From positions 8,541,501 to 8,605,500 of the forward strand of contig NC_051103.1 in NCBI RefSeq assembly GCF_901709675.1: a stretch of DNA of 64,000 bases, read 5' to 3'. The notes under the pieces were generated by a model. That model was not told the DNA's origin. It saw nothing but the letters and a program-made list of their open reading frames with translations, and searched no databases. Shown in pieces: positions 40,670-63,516 of this stretch. Position 1 is the first letter of the stretch; each line of letters begins with the position of its first letter. Both the position numbers and the translations under genes were made by a program. The DNA is from Syngnathus acus (lineage: Eukaryota; Chordata; Actinopteri; Syngnathiformes; Syngnathidae).

Positions 40670-42812
40670 TTTTATTCTTTTGCAGAGTAAACAATCACAA
40701 CAAAGTAACAAGTTGGATAGCAATCTGCTCATTGCCGAGTGGTGAAGTGGTTGGCCAGAGGGACGAGCGGTGGCGTGGTAGGCCAGAAGGACGAGCAGTG
40801 AAGTAGTCTGCCAGTGGGATGAGTGTTACTCCATGCCTGGACCGAGACAAAAAGAGATGGGTAAGTAAAAAGCTAAGTCAACGTTTTGTGCAGAAAAGGG
40901 TTTGACATGAAACATACCAGTGTACAAGTAGAGTTCATGACGAGTTTTGCAAGCCGCATGACCAGGAAGCCGATTTTGTTCCTTGCTGCATGACCCAGGA
41001 AGTTGATTTTGTTCCTTGCTTCCGGTCAGAAATAGGAGAAAAAAAATTAGTGGAATAAAAGTTAGTGTGCAATGAGGAGCATTTAAAGTGCCTCACTTCT
41101 CAGGTTGCTGAGGCAGTAACAAGGAAATTGAAGTGCTGCTGGTCTGCAGCTTTCTTCTGGTCCTCAGCTTCCACTGCAAGCAGGTACTTGGTGCTCCACA
41201 CGGGACACAAAAATAACTGATTCAAATTTTGAAACATGTTGGCTAAAGTGTCATTTACTTTCCTTCTCTTACCAGCAGCAGGCTCTTCAGGCAGCACGGA
41301 TCCAGGTGAACGAGCTCAGAGTAGTTGTGGTTGAAAAACTGTGGCAGCCTTGGCACTTTGTAGACCAGGATTTGTCACCTCTGCCTGGAAAGAAAAAGGA
41401 ACATTGACAACAATTCCATTTAAGTTTACTGGTTTTATTTTTAATTGTAGACTGGAAGCAGCCGTTTGCTGGTGCACAGGCAGAGTTGCTAAAATGTTCA
41501 TACTCTCCAGGGTGGACACCTGCACACAAGACAAACAAGGGACCCATCAAGCTGCTATTTAGTACATTTTATATGTGCGTCAACTCTGAAATTGGAGGCA
41601 TTCTTGAGGAACCTCTGCATGGTTTTGAGGGCTTTTACCTTTGGCCAGCAGGTGACAGATTTTCTAACTGCATCCTTACTGGAAAGTGCTCTGCAGGAAG
41701 AGGGAGGCATAAAAAAAAAAAGCACCCAAGTGCTTTTAAATAATGCCAAGTTTGTAGTAAGTTGTCACCTATCAGCAGGTCAGACAAGAGGTTGATTCCA
41801 CAGGTTCAAAGCCTTGCAGATCCACACCAGCAGATCCATGCTGCGGAAACTAGGTCCTTTGGCACCACCTGGTGGACAAAAGAAAGAACAAGCTTTCGAC
41901 GCGTGCATGTTTCACCAGTGAGGAATGGAGGGCAGCGCCGGACGTCTCTCCAACCACAGCTCGCTGGTCTGAAAGACACGGTAACGTTACAACCATTCTG
42001 CTTTTACATTTTCAGCCTAACAAGCAAATTGAGCAAGAGTAGACCTGCAAGTGTCTCTGAAGCCATGCGAGGACTGCAAGGTGGCCATTTTGGACCCTGC
42101 AGACAAAAGAACAAATGTTTGCTTTAATCAATTTGACAAGATGCCTTGCTAATAAAAATTTTCTTTGCCATTTCGCAGTCAATCTGCTTCCTCTGTTCCA
42201 GATGCAGGCCTGTGGACAGAAATAAGACAATTAAAAGCAGTCGATTGAACGAGTTGACTTTAAAACTCACAAAGTCAGTCGGCCATGACGGGCTCGTTTT
42301 GAGGGTTTGCACCTGCAGACAGAAAGTAGAAAATTAACACGAATGCATCGAAATACCTGTTTCAGTCATTCTCTGGTGGATTTATGCAAACGCTGCTACG
42401 TCTACTTACCTTCGGCCAAACGACGCTGTCGTCCAGACGTTGCTAAATGTTTGTGCAAAAATTGTGTTAGTCATCTTTCCACACGGTGCGTGCTTGAGTT
42501 TTCTAAATGTACATGTACTTACCCACCGTTAAAAGCTTGAGTTATATCGTTGCACCAAAATGCACGCCAAAGAAATGCCTTTTGGTGGTCGTTGAAGACG
42601 CTAACTGCTAACGCTAGCTTCTGCAAACTTTTTAGCTTGCAAGATGGAAACACTCCCAAAGTGCAACTTGACGCTGAAAGAGAGAAAAAGCAGTTAGTTT
42701 AAAAAGATGAACAAATATTGAACATCCACCTTGTCAGTTGTGGAATGGAGTGCGGCTGGCGCAGCAGGTGGACCAGAGCAGCGTGGCGCTCGCTGTCAGA
42801 GGAGAGTGAAAG
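40670..42812 (-). ncRNA. Putative multi-exon minus-strand transcript of unknown function
   Basis: On the minus strand a CRE+TATA promoter is followed by a series of consistent splice signals. Proposed exons: about 42810-42730, 42673-42523, 42442-42410, 42312-42271, 42209-about 42140, 42096-42045, 41968-41916, 41868-41828, 41690-41639, 41519-41430, 41384-41273, and 41173 to about 40670. Donors include GTAAGT twice, GTGAGT, GTAAGA and GTAAAA; most acceptors have a pyrimidine tract ending CAG. A minus-strand AATAAA lies near 40672. Exons of 33-150 nt and introns of 45-140 nt recall snoRNA host genes, but I found no convincing box C/D pair. No long frame spans the exons and no protein is recognised. 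A lineage-specific coding gene is possible. Exon ends are inferred. Confidence 0.45.
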
Positions 42813-42835
42813 ACTGATCGGCGCGTTCTTGACGC

Positions 42836-42863
42836 CTTTTATACTCTTTTTGTGATGACGTCA
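42836..42863 (-). promoter_or_regulatory. CRE and TATA box on the minus strand
   Basis: A full palindromic CRE, TGACGTCA (42856-42863), lies 12 bp upstream of TATAAAAG on the minus strand (42843-42836). The spacing places a transcription start near 42810, where the first exon of the putative minus-strand transcript begins. Confidence 0.6.
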
Positions 42864-42944
42864 TTAAAAGAAGAAGAAAAAAAAAAACACTTTCAAACGC
42901 AGGCGCTCAACCGAAAAGCGAGCGAGAAACCGCGAAGTGGAGTC

Positions 42945-43025
42945 TTTGGAGGGTTCGGGTCTCGAACCAGCATTGCAATCTTCGGAGGCAAAGGTGTCAC
43001 CCCCTCGACCATTGCCTGTTGTTTC
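42945..43025 (-). pseudogene. tRNA-like element a
   Basis: On the minus strand, A box TGGTCGAGGGG and B box GGTTCGAGACC match the RNA polymerase III consensus with tRNA-like spacing. No clean anticodon stem can be folded by eye, so this looks like a decayed tRNA or a tRNA-derived sequence. First of an array of five. Confidence 0.55.
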
Positions 43026-43126
43026 AAGTGGAGAGATTTGCTTGTATTATCACAAATCATGAAGGTATCCTCGGGAAAAGTTTAGAGTATCCTTCAAATA
43101 CAAACACTCAACCCAGTTTTGTAAGA

Positions 43127-43200
43127 GCTCGAATGGCCGATTGGTTAAAGCTTTTACCTTTGGTTCAGGAGAGGCGGGTTCGAATCTTACATGTCGCTCG
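43127..43200 (+). pseudogene. tRNA-like element b
   Basis: On the plus strand, TGGCCGATTGG (A-box like) and GGTTCGAATCT (B-box like) flank AAAGCTTTTACCTTTGGTTC, a possible anticodon region. It is homologous to element d about 251 bp downstream. Arm pairing is imperfect. Confidence 0.55.
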
Positions 43201-43221
43201 ATGTATTTGATAACGATTCTC

Positions 43222-43292
43222 AGAGCGGGTCTCGAACCCAAGGCTGCTGGACACCAACTCAAGTCAAAAACCATCCAGCCATTTTCACCTTG
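43222..43292 (-). pseudogene. tRNA-like element c
   Basis: On the minus strand, B box GGTTCGAGACC and A-box-like TGGCTGGATGG are about 32 bp apart. It converges on element b with about 20 bp between them, forming a tail-to-tail pair. Confidence 0.55.
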
Positions 43293-43377
43293 AAAGTTCC
43301 CGAGTTTTCTTATGTATTCATAGGATATGTCTCACGAAATAGATAAAATTACTAAATTACTGCTACATTGCAGAGCA

Positions 43378-43443
43378 CTCTGTGGTGCAGTGATGAAAGC
43401 TTTTGCCTTGCATTCGGGGGAACCGAGTTCGAGTCTCACACTA
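43378..43443 (+). pseudogene. tRNA-like element d
   Basis: On the plus strand, TGGTGCAGTGA and AGTTCGAGTCT are degenerate A and B boxes. The middle AAAGCTTTTGCCTTGCATTC matches element b closely, so b and d are duplicates. Confidence 0.5.
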
Positions 43444-43469
43444 TGCAAACCTTAGCTTAAAGAATGCTT

Positions 43470-43538
43470 CGTGTGGGGCTCGAACCATAGTCTCCCGATC
43501 ACCGGCTAAAGTTATAAACCATTGTGCCATTTTGGGCG
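43470..43538 (-). pseudogene. tRNA-like element e
   Basis: On the minus strand, A box TGGCACAATGG and B box GGTTCGAGCCC both fit the consensus. It converges on element d, about 27 bp away, repeating the b/c arrangement. Confidence 0.55.
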
Positions 43539-43593
43539 TGACGTCCGGCTTTTCTTTTGGGTAGTGTATTGTACATAGCGGACGTCTGGTCAG

Positions 43594-43690
43594 GAAAAAT
43601 TGACATGTCATTTTACGCTTTACATACAAGTGAATGGGGGCACTGCCATCTTGTGGTAGCTTGGCGTCATTACACGAACCGCTTCATATA
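43594..43690 (+). repeat. Dispersed repeat, copy 3
   Basis: Shortened copy of the repeat at 37160-37310 and 37432-37573, containing GAATGGGGGCACTGCCATCT and GGCGTCATTACACGAACCGC. It lies just after the tRNA-like array and before the hAT element. Confidence 0.75.
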
Positions 43691-43753
43691 TAATGTATTT
43701 TGTAATCGTACCTGCAATGTTCCTTTGCGATCATGTTTTTGAAGTGTTTACAT

Positions 43754-44459
43754 CAGGGGTGGCCAACCAGTCAGAGACTAAGAGCCACATTTTTTACTGT
43801 GTCATCGCAAAGAGCGAACTCCACTTCATTGTATGGCTTTTTAGCCCGTGCAATGTTCCAAGCCAGTTGAAACAATGCAAGTGTGACAGTCTCTGAGTGC
43901 TTCGTCATTTTTTTGAAAAACTGTACCTATTTTTCTGCCTGACTTTTCAAAGTCTCCAAACTTGTGCTTGCGAAATTCAGTCCCTTTTGCAAAGTCCTTA
44001 TCGATATTGGCATGAAGTGAGCTGAAGTGGCGCTGACCATTTGAAGCTTTTAAATGCGCCAATGACGTCCGACATATCAGGCAGAATGGCTTGCCATAGC
44101 GTTCAACAAAAAACAACTTTAACTCTGTTAAAAACGTCCTGTGTTCATCGTCATATATTCGTTTAGCTGTGCATTTTTTCCTTGCCATTTTGGCAAGCGT
44201 CTTGTCAGCGTTTCTGGACCTAATGGGCCCCCGTAGTCACAGTCGCCATTCATTAAAAAGCCAGCAAAACATATCGCTCTGTTTGTCCCTCCTCCTTTGC
44301 GGGATTTCACCTCACGCGCATGCGCGGTTGACCAAAATACCATATTGAACGCAAGCGAAGCAAATACGCACGAAAAATAAACACAAATGTTGATATGAAC
44401 GTAAAAGAGCCGCATGAAACTAGCCAAAGAGCCGCATGCGGGTTGGCCACGCACGGCTG
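43754..44459 (-). mobile_element. Nonautonomous hAT transposon remnant with 8-bp TSD
   Basis: The element is flanked by perfect 8-bp duplications GTTTACAT (43746-43753 and 44460-44467), the length typical of hAT elements. Its ends, CAGGGGTGGCCAACC on + and CAGCCGTGCGTGGCCAACC on -, are related terminal inverted repeats. Inside, a minus-strand frame (44188-43841) starts MARKKCTAKR and contains a BED-like zinc finger (CLIC...RHFSSLH), the N-terminal part of a hAT transposase. The catalytic core is absent, so this is an internally deleted copy. Confidence 0.9.
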
Positions 44460-44798
44460 GTTTACATCATCACAAATGACAATAAATTTCGAAATGGCAT
44501 TTACTTATGACATACTAATGAGGTTCATTTGTTCAGTTGATCTTCGGGTTATTTAACGCATTTTAAAACAAAACAATCCCCCATTGGTTGAATGACAAAT
44601 GTTGACTCAAGCAAGTGTAAGACAAATCAACTTCATTTCCCATAATGCAACAGCAGCTGCACCAAAAGCTAACTGGCCATGTTGAGCACTGAGTGAATGC
44701 TTCTCCTTGAACTTCGATTGCACTTGAGCTTTTGCTCAAGCTATTTTGATACTTTGCATACATGTGCACTGGTGTGCTTTATTGTTAGCTGAGTGTCC

Positions 44799-56430
<11,632 letters not shown>

Positions 56431-58348
56431 TGGCATCATCCTGTTCTGTTGGGCTGTGGGAGGATTTCTTTCTTTCTTTCACTCTCATCCAGAAGATTGT
56501 GAGATGGCGGGCGTTATTGATTAACAAGAGAATTCCAGGGAAAATGAATGCTACAATCTTTTCTACCTAACTATCAAAGCATTAGGAAAATGGAAATAAA
56601 AATTCTGCTTCTCCCTCATTAACAAGGAGCTCGCTCGTTTGCCGCAATGCTGGCCTCACGTACTCCGTAAGAGTGAGTACATTTGTTCAAAAGCTGAGGT
56701 TGCGACTCGGGCGGATGTGACTGTGTTATCTGAGCAAAACAAAGCTCAGGAAATCGGAAAGAAAGCTTTGGAGGACAGCTGAGACTTGAAAAGTGCTCAG
56801 CAATTCTTTGGCTCACACGACAATCGGTGAATGTATGGGTGCCGTTGATTTGGCCCATATTTTTGTACAAGTTGCTGATTGTAAGATCACGCACGATAGG
56901 TGAAGAAACGTGAGTACTTTTGGAAGGCATTGATCATCCGCAATAAGATTTACTGCTCACGCAGAACTTGGAGGGAATCAATAGGGCAGGGCGATCCCGC
57001 TTCAAAAAATGGAGAGACGGGGAATGACGAGAGCGTCTGTCGTACCGAACAGTCCTTGACAAAGGTCACCGTGGGCACTCGCTCGGTCACAACATGCGCA
57101 CGCCCTGACCTGATCGGCAAAAATCTCATTTCCTTCTCGTGATCATGATGGAGTGATCTAACTGAGTCCATGGTAGTATTTCATGACTGTGTGTAGCCTA
57201 CCCTTTTTTTCCCTCCTTCTTTCGGTTATCTATGAACTAGGTCACCCTATCTAATGCCAAATCAGCAGTTCCAAAAATGGATGGATTTGGTTTTGTCTCA
57301 TGTTGTCTTGTCGGAACATTTTTTTGTCTTTTTTCCACCTGTGCTTGTCTGTCCAGTCCCTTGTGTCCTCCAATCAGCTCCCTCAGTCTTTGTTCAGGTG
57401 TTCCTCATCTCATCAGTCTGCTTGTTGGTTCATTTTCTTTTGTCTTGGTCACTGTCACTTCTCACATTGCCAAGTCATCTCGTGGTGAGTCTTATCCGAT
57501 CCATCTATTTCTTTATTTGACGTTATTTTAAAAATAGTCTCTGAACCCAGTTTGACCAGTTGAATTTGCTCAGTCCGTCCGTCCAAGACAGGCTAAATGT
57601 GGCTCACCTCTCAATATGATACAATTCAGAGGATGAAACATGCAACCATAAGCAGGTCCATCAAGCCAACTTCATTTGACTCTCATTTAGTAGCAAACAG
57701 ATGTGTGACAGCTGCACACATCTGCTTAACATTGTGCTTTTAGCGCTCCCATATGGCCAGTGGGTTAACTGCAGCCATTGTTGGCGTTCAACAGAGTCAT
57801 GGAGAGAGTCAGCTCCATAGTTTTTCCTTGAAACCATTCCACTCCTGTGTGTTACTAATGATGCAAAACGCCACTCGGCATAGTTCATTGATCCAGCTAC
57901 GTACGTTTTGATTGAAATTGAATCATTTACTGTATTTATTTATTTGGTGCATATACCAGTGGACCAAATTGTCCAGTAAGGACAAAGATTATAGAGGAGG
58001 GTTAGACTGGCTAAAAGGGATCTCGAAGAAAAGGACTCCCTGTCCGTGCAGATTCCGAAAACTTGATTCCAGTGACATTTAGGGAATTGGAAGATTGACG
58101 CACCAGTGGGAGTTTGGCTCAGCTTTTTACTGCGCTCTACGGACGGCCGGACGGACGGACCGCCCTCTCATCTCACCGAGTGCTGACGTCTACGGGAGGG
58201 AGGGAGGGAGGGAAGGATGGGAGGAGCGGGCCAACCACCCACCCACCCGCGCGCTTAAATCCAGCTCCCACGCTCAAGCTGACAGACAGAAAGGCACAGG
58301 CGCCTCAAGAAAGCAGCTCAAAGTCTGTGCACATCCAAGGAGGACACT
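56431..58348. other. Spacer between pemt and rasd1
   Basis: The 3' UTR of pemt (AATAAA near 56595) is followed by AT-rich sequence without recognised exons. C/T-rich sequence at 57200-57480 may be old repeat. Just upstream of rasd1 the sequence turns GC-rich, with GGAC and GGGA repeats (58140-58220) and TTAAAT at 58254, a weak TATA-like element. Confidence 0.5.
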
Positions 58349-59254
58349 ATGATCAAGAAAATGTCCCCCTCGGAAAGCGACTTTGACATCCCGGCCAAGA
58401 ACTGCTACAGGATGGTGATTCTGGGCTCCACCAAAGTGGGCAAAACGGCAATCGTGTCCCGCTTCCTCAACGGGAAGTTCGACGAGCAGTACACGCCGAC
58501 GATAGAGGACTTTCATCGGAAAGTCTACAGCATCAAGGGGGACGTTTACCAGCTTGACATCCTGGATACGTCTGGCAACCATCCCTTCCCAGCCATGCGC
58601 AGGCTCTCCATCCTGACAGGTACTCATTTGACGCGCGTCACTGCTCTTTTGCAGTCTGACTTTGTTCCCTGCACACATCTTGCAAAACACTTGCTCCTTT
58701 TGTCCCTCACAGGCGACGTTTTCATCCTGGTCTTCAGCTTGGACAACAGAGACTCCTTCAACGAGGTGCAACGCCTCAAGCGTCAAATCTACGAGACCAA
58801 GTCGTGCCTCAAAAACAAAATGAAAGAGAACCTCGACGTGCCTCTGGTCATATGCGGCAACAAGGGTGACCGCGAATTCTACCGCCAGGTGCAGCGAGCC
58901 GACATCCAGCAACTGGTGGACGGCGGCGGCGGCGACGACGACAAGTGCGCCTATTTCGAGATCTCCGCCAAGCGCAACGAGAACGTCGACCAAATGTTCC
59001 AGGCCTTGTTCGCCTTGGCAAAGCTGCCCCACGAGATGAGCCCCGACCTGCACAGAAAGGTGTCGCTGCAATACTGCCACATGCTGCACAGAAAGTCCGT
59101 GAAGAACAAGAAGATGAAGGACGTCGGCGAGGCGTACGGCATGGTCACGCCGTACGCACGAAGACCCAGCGTGCACAGCGACCTCATGTACATTAAAGAG
59201 AAGGCGGTCGGTGGAGGACAAGCCAAAGAGAAAGAAAGGTGCCTTATCAGTTAA
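58349..59254 (+). CDS. rasd1: Dexamethasone-induced Ras-related protein 1
   Basis: Two exons, 58349-58619 and 58713-59254, spliced at ACAG|GTACTC and CACAG|GCGACG, give 270 residues (human 281). RASD1 is a Ras-family GTPase that modulates G-protein, NOS1 and adenylyl cyclase signalling. G boxes are visible: P-loop GSTKVGKTA, switch I YTPTIED, DTSGN, NKGD and ISAKRN. The RASD-specific extension after the G domain contains MSPDLHRKVSLQYC and RRPSVHSDLMYIKEKA. The C terminus CLIS is a CAAX box for prenylation. The start lacks the few residues preceding MIKKM in human. The 93-nt intron has no stop and keeps frame if retained. Human RASD1 also sits beside PEMT. AATAAA at 59641 is the likely poly(A) signal. 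Confidence 0.97.
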   Translation: MIKKMSPSESDFDIPAKNCYRMVILGSTKVGKTAIVSRFLNGKFDEQYTPTIEDFHRKVYSIKGDVYQLDILDTSGNHPFPAMRRLSILTGTHLTRVTALLQSDFVPCTHLAKHLLLLSLTGDVFILVFSLDNRDSFNEVQRLKRQIYETKSCLKNKMKENLDVPLVICGNKGDREFYRQVQRADIQQLVDGGGGDDDKCAYFEISAKRNENVDQMFQALFALAKLPHEMSPDLHRKVSLQYCHMLHRKSVKNKKMKDVGEAYGMVTPYARRPSVHSDLMYIKEKAVGGGQAKEKERCLIS

Positions 59255-62200
59255 GAGGGAGGACTCCACGTAGTAAGAAAACCGTTGGAAGGAAGACAAA
59301 GCAAAACGTGGAAAGGCAATCAGGTTTGGGACTTTTTGCCACCTGCTGTCTGTCACCATGGATACGGACAGGGTTCCACTCACTGCCCTCCCACACGCAT
59401 TGAAAGAATGCTCCCTTGTTCTGTCCAACCGTGTGACAGTACTTTGTGCGCGTCACGCCTTTGAAAAAATGCGCTGGTCGACGTCATCCTCGACCGGAGC
59501 CGCCGCCGCCGCAGCAGCAGGAGCAAGAGCAATGTTTACATTTTTGGGTTGACGTAACCGCACTCGAATGTTCATTTGCAATCGGCACTATTTTGATGTA
59601 CTGTATATTTATTGTGACTTTTTGCAAAAAACATGACAATAATAAAAACAAAACTACCTACACCTCTACGTTGGATTCTTCTATTTCTCTTTCCAGGTAG
59701 CCCTTTGCACCAACAATTCTGTTGCTTAACATGACATTCCAGATTCTGGGGGAATGTGATGATTGATGTTTACGTGACAAATACAATCCAGCCGTCAGGT
59801 AATGAATGTCCAGGTAGCAAAATTACAAACACTATGCTCGCCGTATTTAAAAGTCTGATGATGATGCTCACTTTGGATTTCAGAAAGCGGTCCCAAACAT
59901 CTACCCCAAAGTTACAAAGTGAAATATTGATCAAACCGTATGCAAATGCACTCAAACATGTTGACATTTGAGAAACTGCTCCGAATGTTGCAGACCAATC
60001 TTTTCATTCAATTCAGGCCAAATGGATTGTCTTTGATTTGGATGGATTTTCCTTCTCTCTGAATCTTTTGTTTTCATTCACTTCCATCGCGCTCTCCGGT
60101 TGATCTCCTTGAGTCTGTTCAGAGTTTGTGACAATTGCTGCAGGGGGCAATTGTCCACAGATGAGCCGGCGCCCCACAGTCCAGCGTTGCTATCAGCAAT
60201 AAGTCTGCAGGCTATGTGTGTGTGCGCGCGCGTGTACCAACGAGACAGACGGACGGACGGACAGCTACTAATCCATCGGTCGGTAACACTGTGTGCCTGA
60301 CTCCTTGTTACATTCATAATAAGACAAACTCTTATCGCTCTCATTTGCATATGGCTGAAGACCATCAATTTTGAATCAGAGAATCATGCTCATGCTTTGA
60401 CCATGACGACGGCAGTCACTCTAAAGTAGCGCTGGATCTTCGCCCAACTTCATGTCATCGGTGGACAAACTCGGTGGTCGTTTATGTAGTATATATTTCT
60501 TTCTTGATTTAGCGTTCCTCGCACGCATTTTTCTTGGTCATGTCAGCGTAGGATTCAAATGACAAGTGCATTGGAAAGGAGGAGAAAAAGCAACATTTGC
60601 AAAGCCTTCAACCGTGTCTATGTGGAATGAAAGCTGAGGGACTGAATTTCTTTCTTTCTTTCTTCCTTCAGTTGCAGTATGTCACACCATTGGTTGAACA
60701 CAAGGATATTAGGTTTGTGCTGGCATGGCAACTGCAGGCCAGGCATCACATGATTGATTTTTGCAGGTCCATGTGAACGTTGTTTGCAGTATGTGAGGCT
60801 TTTCATGAAATGCAAAGTGAATTTGGGGGGCAAAAAAAACCCTTTTCAAATGTACATATGAAAATGACTGCTTTTGTTTTGGCTTTTTTCCAGTGTGAAA
60901 ATGGATTCAAAACAGGAGGAATGTGCGTGCAATTCTTCTGGCACCATGTGAGTACTGGGAGTCACAGTCATGGTACAATTCAAGGATGCTGTGTTTGTAC
61001 TGGCACTTTATCTATCAATGTTTGTTTTTGTAGCTTCGTGCGAACATTAGTGTCTGTACGTGAAACTTCTTCAAAAGAAATTCGTTGCCATGTAAACGTA
61101 GCCCTTGTCTAGTAGCTTTGACATAGCATCAGGTTTACAGTTGCAATGGAGTATTTGCAGTAATAGTCCAATTTGCTCTGTGTGCAGCCGATGGCAACAA
61201 AAATGAGTCACCCCTGAGTGAAAGTGTTTTCTTTTCTTTTGCTTGAAGTCACTTTTACATTGAAACTCAGACAACACAGACTAGCAGATGTAAAAGAGTC
61301 TGCGCCGTCGTGGGAGTGGACAACCGACCGCAGTCTTGGCCAATCAGAGCGATTGATCTCGTTCCCTTTGCCGTGCACCGTAGTCTCAACCGTAGTGTTG
61401 GAGCACACGTCTGAATGAATGAATTGGCCATCAAGATCTAACAGAAAAGCCGCAGTTAGAAAAAAACGATGACGAGCTGGGAACATTGCCCAAACAGTCC
61501 CAATGAACAATTAGTTGTGCTAATTAGAGATTCAGCTGCAGGGAATATTTCTTTTTTTTCATGTTCTTCTAGAGCAGGTGGGCCTCCTCAAACAAACAAC
61601 TCATTGGCAAGACGCGTCTCCTGGTTAGTCGTGTCTGTCTTGATGTGTCAGGTATTGATTGATGTTGCAGCCAAGCATGACGGCAGAGTCAGACCTTGCC
61701 CAGACACTTGTGATATAACCGATACACCGGCGGCGGCGGACGGGATTACACAGTGAGTGACATAAGCCGTAACTGCAGCTTCCATTTCAAGCGCTTTGGC
61801 AAAAGCAATGATGAGAAAAATCTCCATGATGATGATGAATATTTCATTGATTGCGCTTCATTTGCAAATTAGATGTCCAAATAATGCCAAGGCACAGGAA
61901 ATGAATAGGAGACTTGGAAGTGATGTGTGATGTGTACACACATTTCAAAGTAACTGAGTAACCCACTGGTTTCCTTTCACATCCTCTGCATCTCATCACG
62001 GACTTGACTCCGGCCGGCTAAGGTTTAACCGAGCCACAGGAAGTCATTTGCAGTGATAGTCATACATTGACTTTTCAATTTGACAACGGCCACTCTGAGC
62101 CTTCAGGAAGTCTGTACACCCTGTGTTCACATTTTGTGTCATTGAAGAAAGAGTTCCCATGAAGTCATTTCCCCCCCCCCCCAAATGTGCTTGCATAAGT

Positions 62201-63516
62201 GTGCACCCCCTCTTCTAACTGCAGATGTGACTTAAAGAGTCACACATTTGAGGCGCCAAAGGTGCCGTGTAAGCAGCTTCACAATTGTGTCTGGGTGCCA
62301 TGAGGACTTGAGAGCAGCAACATTTTGCATCCCTTCACCCACATGCACTCTTGTTTAGCTCTTCCTGCGGACTTGTGACTACATCTGCCCTCTAAATTTA
62401 GCCTTCTGATGTCAGCAATGCGTACTACCTTTGATTCGAGAGTCTTGCTATTTAGTCAAGGGCATTGTATTTAGTGACTGATTGGCGATTTCATAAAGAG
62501 TCTATTCAACAGCACAAAGCAGATCTCATGAGGTATGTCTCAGATGACTTGATTTTTTTTCTTCAAGCTTTTCAATGACCACTGGAGGGATGGTTGCTGG
62601 AAATGGGCCCAAGTAGATATGCAGCCACCATAACAATGTTTTTCTGATGAGTTTCATGTTCTCCTCATTGAAAAATAGCCATTTGATTTTGAAAATAAGA
62701 ACATTTCTAAGCGAGCCCAAACGCTGGCATATATACACGCTGCATTTGACAGCAAGCGGAGCAGCGGTAATAACGACGACAACAACAATGAACGCGACCC
62801 GTATCAAAGCGGAGATAAGACCGATGTGAGCGCAACGATGAAATGACTGGGCGACATAAGGTGCTTTGATCCAAATTCCCGCTGCAAGCGCAAGAGAGCC
62901 ACTGACGCACGACATCACCCAATCAAAACAAGCAGGCATGCTTCCGACGTGTCCAGGTCTCTTTATGGGTTCGATGCACGGCGACCGGGTGATGTCACTC
63001 GAGAGAGAGCAGCGCTCGTGATGAAGTCGACACGCTGGCTGATTTCTTCCAGAGGCCTCTCTAGGCGTCGGAGGCTTGAAACCAAATTTGATAATGAGGC
63101 CTTTTATGATTCAATATGTATCCTTCCTTCCTTCCTTTCTACACTTACTATTCATCTGGCACTGTTGTTGAAATGATCAAGCCGACATTTTCCATCCATC
63201 CATCGCTCAGTGCGTGCATGTTTACTAGCGGAGACGCGAAGCCCTCGAGCTCATTTGTTGTAAAGAAAAAAAACCGAAAAAAGGTGACCTGACGCAAAGT
63301 CTGGCCTAGCGCCTGCTTCAGTGTCCACCTGTAGCTCGGTCAGCGCTTTTGTATGATTCGCCTGAGTAGTCATGGTACAAAATGGACAGTCTCTGATAGC
63401 ATCAACAAAAAAAAAAAGAAACACATGCTGTCTTGAAAATCCTAGTCTATTTTGCACATTTCAGGCTAACTGATGAAAAGATCTCTCCTTCTATTTGTGT
63501 CAACATTCCAACATGT
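59255..63516. other. rasd1 3' UTR and gene-free AT-rich stretch
   Basis: The rasd1 3' UTR runs to about 59660. Beyond it I see no recognised coding exon, RNA gene or complete element. Simple repeats occur near 60215-60265 (GT/GC and GGAC), 62170 (C run) and 63120-63145 (CCTT). Open frames up to about 137 codons here have no recognisable domain. Confidence 0.45.

Noticed and set aside
40670-42812. Box C/D snoRNAs in the introns of the minus-strand transcript
   Set aside because: Introns were read for RTGATGA and CTGA boxes. Only partial matches (for example AATGACTGA) without terminal pairing were found.
43127-43200. Functional tRNA gene
   Set aside because: A and B boxes are near consensus, but acceptor and T arms do not pair well and no convincing anticodon arm is found, so it was called tRNA-like.
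62526-62939. 137-codon minus-strand hydrophobic frame
   Set aside because: No recognised family, no splice or promoter support, and composition like the surrounding spacer.
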